This document shows, one piece after another, positions 8,806 through 17,048 of a DNA stretch of 64,000 nucleotides; the stretch's first letter is position 1, and the number at the start of each line of letters is the position of its first letter. Where the stretch lies: the NCBI GenBank assembly GCA_037479115.1, contig JBBFLK010000015.1:1-64000 (forward strand). Reading direction: 5' to 3'. The stretch is from Anaerohalosphaeraceae bacterium. GTDB taxonomy: Bacteria; Planctomycetota; Phycisphaerae; Sedimentisphaerales; Anaerohalosphaeraceae. The translations under genes and the position numbers were made by a program. Under the pieces are notes generated by a model that saw only the letters and a list, made by a program, of their open reading frames with translations, did not search any database and had not been told where the DNA came from.

Positions 8806-9186
8806 ATGCCCCGAACTGAAATAATTCTTTTCAAGGATGATGATGGCTCTGTTCCGTTGATTGAGTGGCTTGAAGAGCAAAGTGAAAAAGTCCGGATTAA
8901 ATGCCTGGCAAGAATCGAGGAACTTCAGGAACGAGGATATGAGTTGCGCAGACCGACGGCAGATTTTTTGGAGCGGGGCATCTATGAATTGCGGGTGAAG
9001 GTCGGAACCGTTCACTATCGCATTTTTTATGCTTTCTGCGGTCGAAATGTCGTGCTTTTATCCCACGGCTGTACAAAAGAGAAGTTTGTTCCTCAAAAAG
9101 AAATTGACCGGGCTATAGAAAACCTGAACAAATATCGGCGTAATCCGATTGCTCATTCGGCAAATAACAGGGATATTAAGATATGA
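8806..9186 (+). CDS. HigB-like toxin (phage Gp49-like, RelE fold)
   Basis: A 126-residue protein of the phage-derived Gp49/HigB family, ribosome-dependent mRNA interferases with a RelE fold. Typical stretches are VPLIEWLEEQ, LARIEELQERG, LERGIYELRVKVGTVHYRIF and VLLSHGCTKEKFVPQKEIDR. The ATG at 8806 was chosen over the longer frame from 8701 because it has a GGAAAGGG site and because the longer frame would place the palindromic operator inside the gene. The stop overlaps the antitoxin start by 4 bp. The toxin-first order is typical of higBA. Confidence 0.85.
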   Translation: MPRTEIILFKDDDGSVPLIEWLEEQSEKVRIKCLARIEELQERGYELRRPTADFLERGIYELRVKVGTVHYRIFYAFCGRNVVLLSHGCTKEKFVPQKEIDRAIENLNKYRRNPIAHSANNRDIKI

Positions 9187-9503
9187 AGAGAGAGAAATCT
9201 AAAAATGGTCTTGCCCTTTTGCATGAAAAGTTTATCAAGGGCGATAAAAGACGTCTCGCGGAGCTTGAAGCCGAACGAGAAAAGATAAAAATTGCTGAAC
9301 AAGTCTATGCACTGCGTCAACAAATGGGCTTGACCCAAAAGCAGCTGGCCGATTTGATTGGGACAACTCAGTCTGTCATCAGCCGGCTCGAAAGTGCGGA
9401 TTACGAAAATGAACGGCTCAAAACACTCCAAAAGCTTGCCGCCGCTCTGCAGTGCAAATTGGAGGTCAGATTCGTCCCCCAATCACAAAAAGTTTGCACA
9501 TGA
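9183..9503 (+). CDS. XRE-family antitoxin (HigA-like)
   Basis: A 106-residue protein with a basic N-terminal helix and an HTH_3/Cro-C1 domain at about residues 40-95 (LRQQMGLTQKQLADLIGTTQ then SVISRLESADYENERLKTL). It should neutralise the upstream toxin and repress the pair through the palindrome at 8756-8773. Translation is coupled to the toxin by an ATGA overlap. It ends 17 bp before the convergent SIR2-like gene. Confidence 0.85.
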   Translation: MKREKSKNGLALLHEKFIKGDKRRLAELEAEREKIKIAEQVYALRQQMGLTQKQLADLIGTTQSVISRLESADYENERLKTLQKLAAALQCKLEVRFVPQSQKVCT

Positions 9504-9520
9504 TTCATCTGTACGCTTTT

Positions 9521-10623
9521 TTATTTCATTAAGTTGTGGCTGTTATATAAAAAATCGTAAATTTTACAGTCTACAAAATCGTTTTTCGGAAAGAAGTCAC
9601 CCCCAAAAAGGCTGAAGACAGCTCCCCGATATTTGTAGGTGTATTTTGATCGCAGGTCAGCTATTCTTTGTTTTGGAAGCCCGAAGAATGTACCATATGC
9701 ACTTATCTCTATATCTATTTCTTTTATAGGCATAATTCGTTCTATATTTGTTGGATCAAATCCGAATCCCAGAAAGAGTAACGTATTATTTTGTTGATAG
9801 ATTATTTCCTGGGCTTTTTTAATATTTTCAGATATCTTATCATTGGGGGTATCCCATAACAGCTGAATTCCATCGGCTGCGTTTCTTAAGTTGATGCCCC
9901 AGCGGTTTTTCTCTTCACGAAATGAGTCGTATGGTACAGCTTTTTCTTTTCCGGCCTCATCATCTGTGGATACTAATTCAGGGAGCTCCCCCAGTTGGCC
10001 GTAAACATGCACAATCCTGAGGTTGCTGAATATTCTTGCCGCTTCCTGCGCTGGAACTTTGTATTTGGCTGCAAGTGCGCACAAAAAGTAATATTCAAAG
10101 GAGCGGTCGTAGTTAAAGGTAATCACGGTGATATTGTTTTTGGAGAAATCGTCAATTTTTTGCAGTCTCGGCACATCTGATTAAACAAGAACTGGTACCA
10201 GTGCCCATCCTCCGGTTTAATTCTCCATGTCCTGTTATCTCTGTGTTTTTGGCTTTTGATACCATGGTAGAACAGCCATTCTTCAAATAAACAGTTTTTA
10301 GACTCCTTTTCCAGTAATATCCATGCAATAGCCAGTCGCCCTATAGTTTGAAACTCTTTTGGACTTATCTCTAAAAAATAATCAATTGTTTCATCAGGAG
10401 AGATGCTCAAGCTGCTTCGAAAGTCCTGAACAATTTTTTCAAGCTCAGATTGAGAAGAACGGCCGAGGTAACGGCCGGCTGCTTCATAAAAAAAGGGGTG
10501 CTGTCGCAGGAAAGACGGTTGAAGCCGCCTCCAAATCAGAGCCTTTAAGGTAGCCCCGGATGGAAAGCCGTATGCCATGCTGGCACCGGCTCCCAGGATG
10601 AAAGTGATTTTATTTTGAATCAC
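9521..10623 (-). pseudogene. SIR2-like (NAD-binding) protein, frameshifted
   Basis: Two frames together make one SIR2-like protein of about 367 residues. The first half (10623 to 10123) starts at a GTG with AGGAGG at 7 nt and carries the NAD-binding motif ITFILGAGASMAYGFPSG. The second half (frame ending at 9521) carries ITVITFNYDRSFEYYF, the second hallmark of the family. Restoring one base in the A6 run at 10156-10161 (T6 on the plus strand) would join them as CRDCKKIDDFSKNNITV. Stand-alone SIR2-like proteins often act in phage defence by depleting NAD. The break may be a real inactivating deletion, a slippage site or a homopolymer sequencing error. It lies 16 bp downstream of the DUF697 gene in the same operon. 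Confidence 0.8.
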
Positions 10624-10639
10624 AAAGTTTCCTCCTGTT

Positions 10640-11740
10640 TCATTCCTTTCGAAACGGCTTTGTAATCCAATCCCCCAGGGATTTGCCCGCCCCGACGGCC
10701 AAATCCACCGGTGTGCGAATCCACTCGGCAATCTGCCGGCCGGCTTCATCCAAAGCACCGGCGACTGTGTCTTTTGCGGCGGCGAATGCACGGTCCGATT
10801 TGTGCACAAGCAGCCCCCAGACATCTTTGAAAAATACATCGCGGACATCGGCGTAGAAATCAGTCAGGCGTGAGAGCATCGATTCCCGGGCCTTTTGCGG
10901 ATTCCAGCCCGTAAACGCGCGGCACCGCTGCATCGCCGCATGGCCGGTTACCGTGGTCAGAAACCCTGCCCCGATGCCCTGAGCAATGTCGTCCAGAAAT
11001 CGCCCGATGCCCGGGATTTTGCTGCCGAGCGATTCAATCAGATTGCGTCCCAGATGAATATAATTGACGGTCGCCACGATGGTGAAGATATCGTAAAAGA
11101 TGGCTGCCTGCTCCCGCAGGGCCGGCCGGCTGTTGTACATCTTCACCACATCCAGCACCATCCGAATATTGCGATAAATCACCACCGCCAAATCAATCGA
11201 TTTATACGGGCTGAGGGTCACAAACACCATCACATCCCGCATGCTGTCGCGAACGTGTTTGTTGGCCTTTTCATCAATTTCCTTGAGCAGGGGTCGAATG
11301 ACGGATTCCTCAGTCTGCCCAATCAAGCACAGCAGTTCATCTCGGCTGCGGCTGTTGGATAGGACTTCCCGCAGCGAATCGGAGACTCTCTTCGCTTCTC
11401 GGCGCTGGTCTTCGGACAAGTTGGGATTGCCGCTTAACCGTTCCAGATAACGGCTCAGGTACCGAATATATTTTCGGAGGCAGCGGATGTCCGCCGACGA
11501 AAAATCCTCAATTGTCGGCGGGGTAAGCACACGAGGGCGGCTTGCGACTGTTTTCCAGTAATACATCCCCGCCCATATCAGACCGGCTGCGACGGCCAAA
11601 AGGAACAAATATCCTGCAATCGGATGCATCATCCGCAGGGCCTGATAGGCCTGCAGAAACTCCATCAGGGCAATAAACGACAGAAGCACTCCGAATAGAA
11701 TGATGAACAGTCGAATCAGCTTCCAGGCGGTTTTGAGCAT
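10640..11740 (-). CDS. DUF697 (YcjF-like) membrane protein
   Basis: A 366-residue inner-membrane protein. Two hydrophobic helices lie at about residues 8-27 and 43-62. A cytoplasmic helical region follows, then the DUF697/YcjF domain with hydrophobic stretches around VDLAVVIYRNIRMVLDVV and AIFYDIFTIVATVNYIHLGR. Glycine-rich helices (GIGAGFLTTVTGHAAMQRCR) complete the domain. YcjF-like proteins often accompany dynamin-like or Era-like GTPases, but none is adjacent here; its only operon partner is the SIR2-like gene. The function is unknown. A strong promoter lies just upstream. Confidence 0.75.
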   Translation of the reverse strand: MLKTAWKLIRLFIILFGVLLSFIALMEFLQAYQALRMMHPIAGYLFLLAVAAGLIWAGMYYWKTVASRPRVLTPPTIEDFSSADIRCLRKYIRYLSRYLERLSGNPNLSEDQRREAKRVSDSLREVLSNSRSRDELLCLIGQTEESVIRPLLKEIDEKANKHVRDSMRDVMVFVTLSPYKSIDLAVVIYRNIRMVLDVVKMYNSRPALREQAAIFYDIFTIVATVNYIHLGRNLIESLGSKIPGIGRFLDDIAQGIGAGFLTTVTGHAAMQRCRAFTGWNPQKARESMLSRLTDFYADVRDVFFKDVWGLLVHKSDRAFAAAKDTVAGALDEAGRQIAEWIRTPVDLAVGAGKSLGDWITKPFRKE

Positions 11741-11780
11741 TTTGGGCCCTTTCTGCCGAATAGAATTGTGTTCTAAAAGA

Positions 11781-11810
11781 ATTATACCGGAAAAAGACCT
11801 ACAATGTCAA
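11781..11810 (-). promoter_or_regulatory. Strong sigma-70 promoter of the DUF697-SIR2 operon
   Basis: On the minus strand a perfect TTGACA (11810-11805) and a perfect TATAAT (11786-11781) are separated by 18 bp. Transcription should start near 11774, about 34 nt before the DUF697 ATG. Confidence 0.8.
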
Positions 11811-11826
11811 AAGAAAGCGGTTTCGA

Positions 11827-11855
11827 TTGCCCATTTTCCTCCTTTTTGATAATAT
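11827..11855 (+). promoter_or_regulatory. Promoter of lipB, close to its start codon
   Basis: TTGCCC at 11827-11832, 17 bp, TAATAT at 11850-11855. The predicted transcription start (about 11862) is within two bases of the lipB GTG at 11864, so the mRNA may be leaderless. This promoter diverges from the DUF697 promoter. Confidence 0.5.
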
Positions 11856-11863
11856 AAGAACCT

Positions 11864-12523
11864 GTGCAAGATGGACTGATTATCCGGGATTTGGGCCTGA
11901 CGCGGTATGCGGATTGTCTGGCATATCAGGAGCAGCTTTGCGCTCAGCGGCAGACCGGTGCAATTGCGGATACGGTATTGCTGACCGAGCATGAACCGGT
12001 GATTACACTCGGGGTGCGAATGGCGGATAACAAGATTCTGGCAATGCCGGATGAACTGCGTCGGCAGGGGATAGAAATCTGCCGTGTCGGAAGGGGCGGG
12101 GCGGCAACCGCCCACAATCCGGGACAGATTGTTATGTATCCGATTCTTAAATTAAGTCGGCTTCGGATGGGCTTGAGTGATTATGTCCATATTCTCGGGC
12201 AGATCGGCCTCGAGATGCTCCGGTGCTTCAGCATTCAGGCCGAATGGCGAAAACAAACACCGGGATTATGGACGGCAGGACGGAAAATCGGTTCGGTGGG
12301 GGTCCAGGTCCGCAGGTGGGTTACTCTTCACGGAATCGCTATCAATATTTGCAATGATTTATCCATTTTTGATGCGATTGTTCCCTGCGGTTTGGAAGGT
12401 GTCCAGATGACTTCTGTACAGAAAGAACTCGGAACGGCCCCTTCGATGCAGGACGTCAAGGCCTGCCTGGCGGAGCTTTGCAGGCATTATTTAACAGGTG
12501 TGGAGGGCCGTACCGATGAGTGA
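11864..12523 (+). CDS. lipB: Lipoyl(octanoyl) transferase
   Basis: A 219-residue LipB, which moves octanoate from acyl carrier protein to lipoyl domains of 2-oxoacid dehydrogenases and the glycine cleavage H protein. Motifs: GRGGAATAHNPGQIVMYP (substrate pocket), a conserved Lys in RKIGSVGVQVRRWVTLHG, and the catalytic Cys in IVPCGLEGVQMTSV. The GTG at 11864 is the only start fitting the family length. No ribosome site precedes it and the promoter sits right on top of it. The end overlaps lipA by 8 bp. Confidence 0.95.
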   Translation: MQDGLIIRDLGLTRYADCLAYQEQLCAQRQTGAIADTVLLTEHEPVITLGVRMADNKILAMPDELRRQGIEICRVGRGGAATAHNPGQIVMYPILKLSRLRMGLSDYVHILGQIGLEMLRCFSIQAEWRKQTPGLWTAGRKIGSVGVQVRRWVTLHGIAINICNDLSIFDAIVPCGLEGVQMTSVQKELGTAPSMQDVKACLAELCRHYLTGVEGRTDE

Positions 12524-13379
12524 ATCGAGGGGGCGTTTTCCGGCCTGGCTGAGGCGGCGTGTCGGCGGGGGGGGCGTGTTCACCCATACACAAAAGACCC
12601 TTGAGCGGCTGGGCCTTGAGACAATATGTACCAATGCCAATTGTCCCAATCGGGGTGATTGCTGGAGCCGCGGTACGGCAACCGTCTTAATCTTGGGGAA
12701 CATTTGTACTCGGAATTGCGGTTTTTGTTCTGTTGGGCACGGAAAACCCTTGCCGCCGGACCCGACTGAACCTGTAAGGGTCTCAGATTTGGCACGCCAG
12801 CTTCACTTAAAGTACCTGGTTATTACAAGCGTTGATCGAGATGACCTGGCGGACGGCGGGGCGGCCCATTTTCGCGACGTGATTCTGTTTTGTCGGCAGG
12901 AGAATCCGGAGATACAATTTGAGCTGCTCGTGCCGGACTTTCGCGGTTGTCAGGATGAGGCCCTGGAAATTTTATCGGACGCAAGGCCCTTTGTTTTCGG
13001 GCACAATCTGGAGACGGTGCCTCGGCTTTATCCGACGGCTCGTCCCGGCGGGGATTACCTGCGTTCGCTGACTCTCCTGAAAAAGGCCAAAGACCGCTGG
13101 CCGGAAATCCCCACAAAATCTTCTATCATGCTTGGATTGGGCGAAACCGAACAGGAGGTCTTTCAGGTCTTGCACGATTTGCGCACCGTCGGCTGCAATC
13201 GACTGGCATTGGGACAGTATCTCAAGCCCGATAAAAACTGCCTGGATGTGGTCGAATTCATCCCTCCCGAAAAGTTTGACTGGTGGGCCGACCAGGCCCG
13301 CCGGATGGGCTTCGACTGGGTTCAGTCGTCTCCTTTTACCCGCAGTTCCTACCACGCGGAATCCTCTTTTCCTTTCTGA
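12516..13379 (+). CDS. lipA: Lipoyl synthase
   Basis: A 287-residue radical SAM enzyme that inserts two sulfurs into protein-bound octanoyl groups. The auxiliary cluster cysteines are C38, C43 and C49 (CTNANCPNRGDC), and the radical SAM cysteines C64, C68 and C71 (CTRNCGFC). The C-terminal RSS motif that ligates the auxiliary cluster is present (SPFTRSSYHA). The ATG at 12516 was chosen over an upstream GTG because GGAGGG precedes it by 8 nt. It overlaps the lipB stop, giving a coupled two-gene lipoate pathway. Confidence 0.97.
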   Translation: MSESRGRFPAWLRRRVGGGGVFTHTQKTLERLGLETICTNANCPNRGDCWSRGTATVLILGNICTRNCGFCSVGHGKPLPPDPTEPVRVSDLARQLHLKYLVITSVDRDDLADGGAAHFRDVILFCRQENPEIQFELLVPDFRGCQDEALEILSDARPFVFGHNLETVPRLYPTARPGGDYLRSLTLLKKAKDRWPEIPTKSSIMLGLGETEQEVFQVLHDLRTVGCNRLALGQYLKPDKNCLDVVEFIPPEKFDWWADQARRMGFDWVQSSPFTRSSYHAESSFPF

Positions 13380-13393
13380 CTTTTTTGCATTGA

Positions 13394-13510
13394 CTTGGCA
13401 GATTTCATCGGAATGTTCGATGTGATTTTTCCACCGCATTCGTCATGGATAAGGTATATATTTAATAGAGGGGCGACAGAGCATCTTCTTTGTTGTTGAG
13501 ATCTGCCAAG
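13394..13510. repeat. Long-range inverted repeat in the leader of the PilX-like gene
   Basis: CTTGGCAGATTTC at 13394-13406 can pair with GAGATCTGCCAAG at 13498-13510, giving 13 bp with one G-U and an adjacent A-T pair, and about 91 nt between. The stretch between is AT-rich with a TATATA segment. It could be a folded mRNA leader or the ends of a small degraded element; no T run follows it. Confidence 0.45.
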
Positions 13511-13551
13511 CGAGGGTTAAACGGAACCTTCATTTGTCTGGGAGATCGGCC

Positions 13552-14952
13552 GTGAACGCCAAAGTAAGCCGTCTTGAGCGCCGGGGGATTGCTCTTCTGG
13601 CTGCATTGATTTTTATTGTTCTATTCTCTGCTTTTTCCATCGGAGTCTTGTCGCTTTCGACGGCCAATGTTCAGGCAGCGTCCAATCACCATAAGTCCAA
13701 TCTGGCACGTTCTTCTGCGGAATCCGGACTGGAATATGTTCGGTATTGGATTAGCGGAGTGCGTCTGCCCGGAACCATCGCTGCGGAGCAGCGGTTTGCT
13801 TATTTCGTTGATGAACTCGAATCGATTCTGCAGGATTACGACATTCCCTACGAAAATCTGGTGGAAGACGGGTTGTTTCGAATTGGTACGGCGGAAAGCC
13901 CCATTCTCCTTCAAGCCGGCCCTGAGCGTTCTTTTTATGCAGAGATAAGCCCCTTTGGAACAGAACGGATTCGAGTCTGGATAACCGGGCGGGCGGGAGA
14001 GTTCGAGCGAACCATTCGGGCGGATTTTGCGTACGGTACCCGACGTCATTCCGTTTTTGATTTTGGTGTGGCTACAAAAGGACCTCTCGGCCTTTGGGGC
14101 AATATTCAGATTGAAGGGGTGAACATTTCTGTTGAATCGGATGTGTATATTGAAAGTGAAAGCCAGAATAACGCCTTGACCGTCGTCGGCAATTCTCAAA
14201 TTGCCGGGGATGTCAAAATCGTAAACCCCAATGCGGTTGTGACGCTTCAGGGAGGAAAAGCCGGCATCGGCGGTAAAACGGGACAGGCTGCTATCGAGCA
14301 TCATGTGCAGATCGGCGTACCTGCAACGGAGTTTCCTTACCCCAATACCGACTATTTTGAACAGTATGTGGACGGAATTACAATTACCAGTGCCAACAAA
14401 AGCAGCTACAGCAGCAATACGACGCTCGAAAACGTCCGAATTGCTGCCAATACCAATCCCACCTTTTCAGGGAATGTGACATTAAAAGGAGTGGTTTTTA
14501 TCGAGTATCCTAATCAGGTGGTTTTCACAGGAAATACGGAGGTGATTGGGATTATCATCGGCGACGGCGACCTGAATGATCACTCCGGAACCAGCAAAAT
14601 TGAATTTCGAGGCAATGTCAGCAGCCGTTCCGTTTCTGAGCTTCCTGCGGAACAATTTGGAAATTTAACCCGGGAAACCGGGACTTTCCTGATGGCCCCC
14701 GGCTTTGCGGTTTCGTTTGGAGGTTCTTTTGATACACTGAACGGCTGCATTGCCGCCAACGGCGTTACTTTTTACGGCAATGCCGGGGGGGTTATCGGCG
14801 GTTCTGTTATTAACTATTCTCCCACCCTGATGACCCTGACAGGGAACGCAGACCTCTATTTTAACCGGACGGGAATTACTTCTCTGCCTGCCGGTTTCTT
14901 CCCTGAAATCGTCATTCATTACGTACCTTCTTCTTATTGGGAAATCCCCTGA
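13552..14952 (+). CDS. PilX-like minor pilin with beta-solenoid-like body (1)
   Basis: A 466-residue protein. A short basic leader ends in RRG, followed by the hydrophobic helix IALLAALIFIVLFSAFSIGV of type IV pilin and pseudopilin subunits of the PilX/GspK kind; position 5 after the cleavage site is not the usual Glu. The C-terminal 300 residues have short G-N/T-x-x-I repeats (GNSQIAGDVKIV, GNVTLKGVVFIEY, GNTEVIGIIIGDG) that look like a beta-helix. The GTG at 13552 is preferred over a TTG at 13534 because GGGAGA precedes it. It is paralogous at the N-terminus to the next gene. It probably belongs to a type IV pilus or type II secretion pseudopilus whose other genes lie elsewhere. Confidence 0.75.
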   Translation: MNAKVSRLERRGIALLAALIFIVLFSAFSIGVLSLSTANVQAASNHHKSNLARSSAESGLEYVRYWISGVRLPGTIAAEQRFAYFVDELESILQDYDIPYENLVEDGLFRIGTAESPILLQAGPERSFYAEISPFGTERIRVWITGRAGEFERTIRADFAYGTRRHSVFDFGVATKGPLGLWGNIQIEGVNISVESDVYIESESQNNALTVVGNSQIAGDVKIVNPNAVVTLQGGKAGIGGKTGQAAIEHHVQIGVPATEFPYPNTDYFEQYVDGITITSANKSSYSSNTTLENVRIAANTNPTFSGNVTLKGVVFIEYPNQVVFTGNTEVIGIIIGDGDLNDHSGTSKIEFRGNVSSRSVSELPAEQFGNLTRETGTFLMAPGFAVSFGGSFDTLNGCIAANGVTFYGNAGGVIGGSVINYSPTLMTLTGNADLYFNRTGITSLPAGFFPEIVIHYVPSSYWEIP

Positions 14953-15085
14953 ACCATTCGGGATTCCTTTCCGGCCGATTGGATTATCGGTCTTTCCTGC
15001 CTCTGAGCGAAAAGCAGCGAATCCGGCTTTCTCCCCGTCTGTACAGATTTATTATTTATATTTTATAAGGGTTAGAAAACTTTCA

Positions 15086-15121
15086 AAGAACGATTCCCCC
15101 GTCCAATGAAGGGGTGTTCTT
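15086..15121 (+). promoter_or_regulatory. Hairpin covering the ribosome site of PilX-like gene 2
   Basis: AAGAAC (15086-15091) pairs with GTTCTT (15116-15121), and CCCC (within 15096-15100) with GGGG (15111-15114). This buries the AAGGGG ribosome site, and the stem ends exactly at the ATG at 15122. It could lower translation or make it dependent on temperature or a ligand. The structure was predicted by eye only. Confidence 0.4.
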
Positions 15122-17014
15122 ATGTACCAAAACAGGAAAATCCGAGCATCAAAGCATCGCGGGATTGCCGTCCTGGCGGCGCTGATTTTTATCGTCCTCT
15201 TTACGACGTTCTCGGTGGGAGTTTTGTCAATGGCTTCGGCCAACCTGCAGGTGTCCGGCAACCATCAAAAAGCCAATATGGCTCTCAATGCGGCTCTGTC
15301 CGGATTGGAATACGCCAAATGGATTGCGGCCAATACACCTACCGGTTCTCCTACTCATATTAATACGGTCACGGATGAGCAGGCCGATACCGTCTGGGCG
15401 AATTTGTGCAGCCGCGTCGGCGGAGCGGTGGTGGATGTGGAGGGAAACGGAAAACAGGTCGCTACCGGCTGGATTCAGTATCTGGACGGCTCCTCGTTTC
15501 AGGTCCTGTTCACCCGCTACCCTGACAATCCTGCCACCTCAGATGTTCGGGAGAACATGTATGTGCATGTCGAATGTCGGGGACAGCACAAAGGGCTGAA
15601 CCGGAAGGTGAAAATGCAGATGAACATCACCAAAGATGCCCAGGTTCTCAATTATGCCATTGCCGGACGCGGCCGAATGTGGCTGGCGGGCAATACCACG
15701 GTGTACGGCGATATCTACAGCTCCTGGAACAATGCCAACATCTCTCCTTTTAACATGACGGATGATTCCATCGTAACAGGCTCGCTGAATACGGTTCTGT
15801 CCTGGCAGTCCATGCTGAATAAAAGTTATCAGATGCAGACTTTCTTATATGACGCCAACGGACGCCTGATGCTCAGTGACGGCAAAACTCTTCAGCGAAG
15901 CAGCGGATATCTGTATGACAGCAGCGGCCGGGTGATTACCAACAGCAGCGGAGCCCCTCTGAATATTCTGTCGCTGAAATTCAAGATTGAAAACGGTCTG
16001 AATGTTGCCACGGACAACAGCGGCAATCCCATTGTCGGCTATGTGAACGGACAGCCCATCGGTCCTGTTGTGTACGGCAATCCTATGGAAGCCTTTGACG
16101 CGGAGGGCAATCGAATCTACAGCAGTATTGATGAGCTTAAGGGAACCTACGAGACCGTCAATTACAGCCGGCCCGACCAGACCAACATTCCCGGTCTAAA
16201 AATCGGCGATTACAACACAAGCGCCTATCGAAACGCCATTCCTTCCACAGTCGTTTCCGCCGCCGGCTCCGTTATTCAGAACGGGGTTTTATCCACCAGC
16301 GGGGTGTCTACGCGTACCGAGTTTTTCCCCCATGCAGCCGGCAGCTATACAACGCGGGCCAGCAGCAGCAGTCTGCAGCTGACCCGGTATGTCTATGAGA
16401 ACAAAATCATTCGAAATGTGCGCGTCAACGGCGGGACGAACGCCCTGTTCCGAAACTGCACGTTCGAAGGGGTTCTTTACATCGACTGCAGCACCAGCGG
16501 GCCCACCTCCACGGTCAGCACCTACAACAATATCCGCTTTGAAAACTGCATTTTCAAAGGGACCATTGTAACCAATGTTCCTGTCAGCTTAAACAGCGGC
16601 TGGTGGCAGAGAAACTGCCTGTATTTTACAGGCACCGCTACGTTTAACAACACTACAGGACCTAAAGAAGCCACCATTTTGGCACCTCACTTTAACGTCA
16701 ACCTCGGAAACACCAATCCCAACCGCAATGAAAACAATGTTCTGACCGGTGCTATCGTAGGCGGGATTGTGGACGTTCGAGGCAATGCACAGATTTACGG
16801 GACGATTATTTCGATGGCCGACACCAGCGCCTATACCTCCGGATATGTAACCAATATCGGTGCAACCCTTGAAGACGGCGGCTCCGAGACCGTGGAGCTC
16901 GGCGATATCGGTGTGATTGAAATTACGCCTCAGGAAGACCAGATGCTGCCCAGCGGCATTACAACCCCCATTATCCTGAAGCCTCTGAAAAATACGTATG
17001 AGGAAGCTGTTTAA
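15122..17014 (+). CDS. PilX-like minor pilin with beta-solenoid-like body (2)
   Basis: A 630-residue protein. The leader MYQNRKIRASKHRG is followed by IAVLAALIFIVLFTTFSVGV, almost the same membrane helix as the previous gene, and by a shared helix (NHQKANMALNAALSGLEYAK). The body contains a long insert rich in Gly, Asn, Ser and Tyr (about residues 230-430). C-terminal repeats (FRNCTFEGVLYI, FENCIFKGTIV, GAIVGGIVDVRGNAQIYGTI) suggest a right-handed beta-helix. The size is well above classical PilX. It is probably exported and anchored or assembled by a type IV pilus-like machine. It shares an operon orientation with the first copy and the small secreted protein. Confidence 0.75.
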   Translation: MYQNRKIRASKHRGIAVLAALIFIVLFTTFSVGVLSMASANLQVSGNHQKANMALNAALSGLEYAKWIAANTPTGSPTHINTVTDEQADTVWANLCSRVGGAVVDVEGNGKQVATGWIQYLDGSSFQVLFTRYPDNPATSDVRENMYVHVECRGQHKGLNRKVKMQMNITKDAQVLNYAIAGRGRMWLAGNTTVYGDIYSSWNNANISPFNMTDDSIVTGSLNTVLSWQSMLNKSYQMQTFLYDANGRLMLSDGKTLQRSSGYLYDSSGRVITNSSGAPLNILSLKFKIENGLNVATDNSGNPIVGYVNGQPIGPVVYGNPMEAFDAEGNRIYSSIDELKGTYETVNYSRPDQTNIPGLKIGDYNTSAYRNAIPSTVVSAAGSVIQNGVLSTSGVSTRTEFFPHAAGSYTTRASSSSLQLTRYVYENKIIRNVRVNGGTNALFRNCTFEGVLYIDCSTSGPTSTVSTYNNIRFENCIFKGTIVTNVPVSLNSGWWQRNCLYFTGTATFNNTTGPKEATILAPHFNVNLGNTNPNRNENNVLTGAIVGGIVDVRGNAQIYGTIISMADTSAYTSGYVTNIGATLEDGGSETVELGDIGVIEITPQEDQMLPSGITTPIILKPLKNTYEEAV

Positions 17015-17048
17015 CGAAGAGCAAAAACCTTTTCGAAAGGGGATCTCT

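Noticed and set aside
10156-10161. Programmed -1 frameshifting in the SIR2-like gene
   Set aside because: The site reads C AAA AAA T, lacking the first matching base of an efficient heptamer, and no stimulating hairpin or upstream Shine-Dalgarno is evident; a mutation or sequencing error is simpler.
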